DNA of 8,413 nucleotides, from NCBI GenBank assembly GCA_046732795.1, contig JBKPNV010000083.1:1-8413 (forward strand). Reading direction: 5' to 3'. The position numbers and the translations under genes were made by a program. The notes below the pieces were generated by a model. It was not told the DNA's origin and did no database searches. It saw nothing but the letters and a program-made list of their open reading frames with translations. Below are positions 5,631 to 8,413 of the stretch, piece by piece (the stretch's first letter is position 1; the number at the start of each line of letters is the position of its first letter). Source of the stretch: Gp6-AA40 sp046732795 (GTDB lineage: Bacteria; Acidobacteriota; Vicinamibacteria; Vicinamibacterales; UBA2999).

Positions 5631-6725
5631 GTGCCGACCGAGAACTTCGTACGTATTGCGTCGATTGAGGTTGCAGGCATTCTCCGACAGCCTGCAGGCG
5701 TGCCGTCCGTGGTCGTTTCGCTGCTCCACTCGCTGCGATTTGTCGTCCAGTCGCGCGCCTCGCTGCATCTGGAAATCATCGCGCTCCGCCACCAATTGGC
5801 CGTCGTCCATCGATCACGTCGCCCGCGTCTTCGCTTCACGTCGGCCGATCGAATCCTTTGGGCGTGGCTCTCGCACACTTGGCCCGGCTGGCACTCGGCT
5901 GTCCACGTCATCAAGCCAGAGACAGTCATCGCGTGGCATCGCCGCGGGTTTCGCTTGTTCTGGACCTGGAAGAGCCGACATCGCATCGGACGTCCGGCTG
6001 TGCCACACGACGTGCGCGCCCTGATTCGCGAGATGTCCACCGCGAATCGCTTGTGGGGCGCCCCTCGGATTCACGGCGAGCTCCTGAAGTTGGGGATCGC
6101 GGTGAGTCAATCGACCGTGGCCAAGTACATGCGACGGCAACCGCGTCCACCATCACAAACCTGGCGTACGTTTCTGACGAACCACGCGAGCCAGATCATG
6201 GCCGCCGACTTCTTCGTCGTGCCATCGGTCACCTTCCGGCTACTCTTCGTACTCATCATCCTCGCGCACGACCGCCGACGTATCGTTCATGTGGCAGTCA
6301 CCGAGCACCCGACGGCGGCCTGGACCGCGCAGCAGCTGCGCAATGCCTTTTCGGAGCATGACGCACCGCAATATCTCCTCCACGATCGCGACTCGGTCTT
6401 TGCAGACGTGGCAACCACCATCGCTGGGATGAACATGCAGAGAGTGCGAACCGCGCCGCGATCGCCCTGGCAGAACGCCTACGCGGAACGCGTCATCGGC
6501 TCGATCCGACGCGAGTGCCTCGATCACGTCGTCGTGGCCAACGCCGCGGGGCTGCATCGAGTACTGACCGCGTATGTCACCTACTACATGCACTCCCGAA
6601 CGCACCTGACACTGGAGAAGGACGCACCGATCTCGCGCCCCGTCACGCCGGCGTCGGGCGGGCGGATCGTCGTGACGTCGCATGTTGGCGGGCTCAACCA
6701 CCGCTACGACCGCAAGGCGGCCTAG
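5631..6725 (+). CDS. DDE (rve-type) integrase/transposase, full length
   Basis: A 364-aa enzyme that would cut and join the ends of its element. From the N-terminus: a hydrophobic helix region (VVSLLHSLRF ... EIIALRHQLAVV), a winged/helix-turn-helix section about 120-169 (GRPAVPHDVRALI ... LWGAPRIHGELLKLGI ... STVAKYMRR), then an rve catalytic core with MAAD193FF, LLHD252RDS and AYAE286RVIGSIRRE. The D252-E286 spacing is 34 residues, typical of DDE enzymes. All three acidic residues are present. I prefer the GTG at 5631, preceded by GGAGG (5619-5623) at seven bases; an open frame reaches back to an ATG at 5517, but that extension is unlike the family and overlaps a hairpin. It resembles IS3-OrfB/IS481-like transposases that appear widely as integrase core domain proteins in soil bacteria. 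The partner relics at 1-426 and 4650-4801 belong to the same family. Confidence 0.9.
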   Translation: MPTENFVRIASIEVAGILRQPAGVPSVVVSLLHSLRFVVQSRASLHLEIIALRHQLAVVHRSRRPRLRFTSADRILWAWLSHTWPGWHSAVHVIKPETVIAWHRRGFRLFWTWKSRHRIGRPAVPHDVRALIREMSTANRLWGAPRIHGELLKLGIAVSQSTVAKYMRRQPRPPSQTWRTFLTNHASQIMAADFFVVPSVTFRLLFVLIILAHDRRRIVHVAVTEHPTAAWTAQQLRNAFSEHDAPQYLLHDRDSVFADVATTIAGMNMQRVRTAPRSPWQNAYAERVIGSIRRECLDHVVVANAAGLHRVLTAYVTYYMHSRTHLTLEKDAPISRPVTPASGGRIVVTSHVGGLNHRYDRKAA

Positions 6726-6925
6726 CCGTCGGTCGACCTCCAGTCACGACATCACTGGCAGTCTCGCCTTGTACATCGACGCCCAAGTGCTTGCTCTTGG
6801 CTTCTTGCCGTGAACGTCCACGCTCTCTTCGTCAGTGATTTAAGCGAGTCTGGGCGACGACACTGGACCAAAGCAATTCACCTCAACACGCGCAAAATTT
6901 GGCGCCGATCGACTTTTCGAAAGCC
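6726..6925 (+). repeat. Conserved non-coding tail of the insertion sequence
   Basis: After the TAG, 6726-6783 matches 427-481, and about 6800-6924 matches 697-811. The best-kept part is the last 45 or so bases, including CTCAACACGC, the AATTTGGCGC-like block and the terminal GATCGACTTTTCGAAAGC. It has no credible gene. Similarity ends at about 6925, giving the element boundary. Confidence 0.65.
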
Positions 6926-7188
6926 ACAACAACTCAACAGTCCGAAGTTGGAACCCGCCGTGCTGATTGCCCGCGTGACTCACGTCGTTGAATTGTGCAC
7001 GTCGCCGCTCGATCTCGCTCTGCACGGAGACCACCTCGAAGGAGAGTTGATCCCAAGGCTTTTCAAGAGCGTCGTCCTGTCAAAGGGAGGACTGGCGGGA
7101 TATGTGTTGCACGCACCGTTCGACGCATTCTTGTCAGCCGGCTCGGCGGGACACGATGCAGCATTCTCGCCCACATCTCGGCCTCGCC
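6926..7188. other. Stretch beside the insertion sequence; possible cut gene on the minus strand
   Basis: On the minus strand, LEKPWDQLSFEVVSVQSEIE then RRRAQFNDVSHAGNQHGGFQ (about 7065-6945) has codons rich in leading purines, as real genes do, and then runs into the right end of the insertion sequence. A plus-strand frame (to 7208) covers the same bases in the same codon register. I recognise neither. A minus-strand gene truncated by the insertion is the better guess, held weakly. Confidence 0.3.
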
Positions 7189-7436
7189 GAGCTCGCGTTG
7201 CAGCTTGAACGCGCTCAGCCTACGTGGGACCGACCCGCGGCCGCGAAGACATCCGGGTCTACACCAACGACAAGGAACGGATGGTGCGCGATCTCAGTCG
7301 GGAGGTGTCGCACACCTCCGCGATCGACCCGCCCACGTCGAACAGTCCACGCCGAAGCCGCACCACGCGCTGGTGATGGCGCGCATGAAGGCGCCTCGAG
7401 AGAGGTTACAGGTCGAACGGGCGCAGCCAGTGCTGG
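7189..7436 (+). pseudogene. Frameshifted C-terminal remnant of a MobF-type relaxase/helicase
   Basis: The remnant reads ELALQLER, then in another frame SAYVGPTRGREDIRVYTNDK and ERMVRDLSREVSHTSAI, then in a third frame DRPAHVEQSTPKPHHALVMA and RMKAPRERLQVERAQP. The central block looks like helicase motif VI and following residues at the end of TraI/TrwC-like relaxases (pattern AYVAxSRGRxDxxxYTND, then LSREV); the motif VI arginine (TRGR) is kept. Such proteins nick the transfer origin and unwind DNA in conjugation. Frame changes fall near 7212-7215 and 7322. The relaxase and most helicase domains are absent from this window. It is a dead tail, but it suggests the region was once part of a conjugative or mobilisable element. 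The family call rests on motif memory, so confidence is moderate. Confidence 0.5.
7301..7319. repeat. 8-bp inverted repeat in the relaxase remnant
   Basis: GGAGGTGT (7301-7308), CGC, then ACACCTCC (7312-7319), perfect arms. It falls in the codons for SREVSHTS and may simply reflect coding constraint or chance. Confidence 0.3.
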
Positions 7437-7477
7437 GAGAAGTGGTGCCGAACTCCTCGACTCGGCACCTCTTCTCC
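7436..7477 (-). terminator. Large hairpin after the minus-strand operon
   Basis: GGAGAAGTGGTGCCGA (7436-7451) pairs with TCGGCACCTCTTCTCC (7462-7477): 15 of 16 pairs, a 10-base loop. It lies 20 bases beyond the end of the barrel-protein gene on the minus strand, where a terminator is expected. There is no T-tract on either side, so factor-assisted termination or mRNA 3' protection is more likely than classical intrinsic termination. Confidence 0.55.
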
Positions 7478-7496
7478 GGCCTGGCTGTGGCTCTTG

Positions 7497-8051
7497 TCAG
7501 CGAGCTCCGCCAGGGTAAGTAATGCTGCCGTGGAATGAGCCGGAGATGTGGTGCGCTTCGATGCCGTCGACGACAGCACTGGGTTGCAGCTTGTGAAAGA
7601 ACTGCACGGTAAAGCTGCCCTGGGCTCCCGTGAATCGACCCGTCCCACCAGTGATGATGTGGATTTCGGTGACTTTCAGCGACCCGCCATTTCTATCCGA
7701 CAGTTCCGCCTGACCGAACACTGTCGTATAAATGATGTCTTCTCCATTGGCCGCGGTCCACTGAGCCGCCCCATGGGCAGTAAAGTTCGTGAGATCGCCA
7801 ATCACGTCCCGGGTCAATGAGAATCGATCGAGATGCGTTCCAGTTCCCTCGGCGGTTGTGTGGAGCACGACCGTAGTGGGAACGACCGGCACGACTGGAT
7901 GGGAGTCCTCGCCTCGGAAGCTACCCGTGAAGCATCCAGGCGCGATGCCTGGGCAGGAACTCTGTGCCGCCGCCGGCACGGCAAGTCCCCATGTCAGCAT
8001 CATCGCCGCCGCTGACAGGTAGAGATACGAGGTCGTTCTCGTGTTCATCAT
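7497..8051 (-). CDS. Secreted barrel-like protein (allene-oxide-cyclase/calycin-like), function unknown
   Basis: A 184-aa protein from the ATG at 8049-8051 (a second ATG follows directly). Residues 1-29 are a signal peptide, with hydrophobic SAAAMMLTWGLAV and cleavage likely at AAA29-Q30. The mature part has two cysteines close together (C33, C40), possibly a disulfide, then beta-rich sequence of roughly 140 residues. The block GGTGRFTGAQGSF (135-147) is typical of small bacterial secreted proteins related to the allene oxide cyclase / dirigent barrel, where a GGTGxFxGAxG turn precedes a strand. No catalytic residues can be named. AAGGGA about eight bases upstream serves as the ribosome binding site; a longer open frame reaching to 8294 lacks support because the upstream gene ends at 8065. 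It is the second gene of a tight operon and looks intact. Confidence 0.75.
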   Translation of the reverse strand: MMNTRTTSYLYLSAAAMMLTWGLAVPAAAQSSCPGIAPGCFTGSFRGEDSHPVVPVVPTTVVLHTTAEGTGTHLDRFSLTRDVIGDLTNFTAHGAAQWTAANGEDIIYTTVFGQAELSDRNGGSLKVTEIHIITGGTGRFTGAQGSFTVQFFHKLQPSAVVDGIEAHHISGSFHGSITYPGGAR

Positions 8052-8064
8052 CGCTTCGTCCCTT

Positions 8065-8413
8065 TCACAGTCGTTTACGCAGTGCCATGAGTACAGCCTC
8101 AGGAGGAACCGCCGTGTGATCAACGATATCGACTTCACAAATGCGCATGAGCCCGGCATTTCCATTTTGGAATCCCACCGACTGCAAACGCCGAGTGGCC
8201 AATCGCGCGGCACAGTAGCAGATCCGCTCTTCAGAGGGCTGTTCAAGTTTGCACGCCTCACAATCGTGGCTCGGTAGCACTTCTCGCTCGTCAACGCGTC
8301 CGGTAATCGTCCCCGCCGCTACTGGAAGACGGACCACTGCGCTCGCAGCGGTTGCTCGAACACGATCCCGCTCGCTCTGATGTGGTGGGCCACCTTTTGG
8401 CTGGCCTGCCGGC
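8065..8413 (-). CDS. Hypothetical cysteine-pair protein, open to the window edge
   Basis: The frame ends in RKRL, TGA (8065-8067), 13 bases before the ATG of the secreted protein gene, so the two are surely co-transcribed. It is open without a stop to the right edge of the window. A possible GTG start at 8335-8337 would give 90 aa; I see no decisive ribosome binding site, so the true start may lie outside. The 90-aa part has SHDC26EAC29KLE and ERIC40YC42AAR, a CxxC and CxC pattern that could bind zinc or another metal, plus C67. The end, VPPEAVLMALRKRL, is helical and basic. I do not recognise the family. Confidence 0.5.
   Translation of the reverse strand, partial: PAGQPKGGPPHQSERDRVRATAASAVVRLPVAAGTITGRVDEREVLPSHDCEACKLEQPSEERICYCAARLATRRLQSVGFQNGNAGLMRICEVDIVDHTAVPPEAVLMALRKRL

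Larger units (their letters stand above)
5489..6925 (+). mobile_element. Intact-looking insertion sequence with one DDE transposase gene
   Basis: The element contains the transposase gene and about 200 bases of 3' tail. The right end is placed at about 6924 because the tail of the relic at 427-812 stops being similar at the same motif, GATCGACTTTTCGAWAGC. I could not find the inverted complement of this motif upstream, so the left end is only bracketed between gene C (5488) and the transposase start. No target duplication was identified. The long non-coding tail, conserved between copies, is unusual for a compact insertion sequence and suggests it matters for mobility. Confidence 0.6.

Noticed and set aside
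6240..6701. 153-codon minus-strand open frame
   Set aside because: Shadow of the transposase catalytic domain.
1..8413. CRISPR array, tRNA or rRNA gene, or riboswitch
   Set aside because: No regularly spaced repeats, cloverleaf-like sequence or known conserved RNA core was seen on either strand.

Overview
The window is a high-GC bacterial accessory region. Four sound single-copy loci stand among mobile-element wreckage. The transposase lineage, the Tat-targeted VOC protein and the haloperoxidase-like protein suggest a soil bacterium, perhaps an Acidobacteriota or similar; this is an impression from family recall, not a proof.

Layout, left to right. 1-812 holds an internally deleted, frameshifted relic of a DDE (rve-type) transposase gene and its long 3' tail, with about 215 extra bases inside the tail. 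813-1285 has no gene. 1286-2662 (+) is an intact secreted vanadium-dependent haloperoxidase / PAP2-type protein, closed by a strong hairpin at 2694-2721. 2780-3232 (-) is a convergent Tat-targeted VOC (glyoxalase-fold) protein with an excellent ribosome binding site. About 3328-3840 (-) is a broken ATP-dependent DNA ligase fragment whose motifs are spread over several frames.

3968-5488 (+) is a run of very small genes, mostly carrying single-base indels: a 67-codon gene containing a perfect 11-bp hairpin, a 69-aa two-helix membrane protein with a nearly leaderless start, the N-terminal scrap of a second transposase copy, and three tiny genes joined by stop/start overlaps. 5631-6725 (+) is the one intact transposase copy. 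Its 3' tail (to about 6925) matches the tail of the first relic, which places the right end of the element. 7189-7436 (+) looks like the frameshifted tail of a MobF-type conjugative relaxase/helicase.

7497-8413 (-) is a compact two-gene operon: a Cys-pair protein open to the window edge, then a secreted barrel-like protein, with a large hairpin (7436-7477) just beyond its end.

No pathway links the intact genes. The most coherent story is an old integrated mobile or conjugative element (relaxase tail, small overlapping genes, ligase fragment) that has been invaded by one transposon family and is decaying, flanked by maintained secreted-protein genes. The decay is local: frameshifts cluster at 3300-5400 and 7200-7330 and in the relics, while flanking genes are clean. 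That argues against uniform sequencing error.
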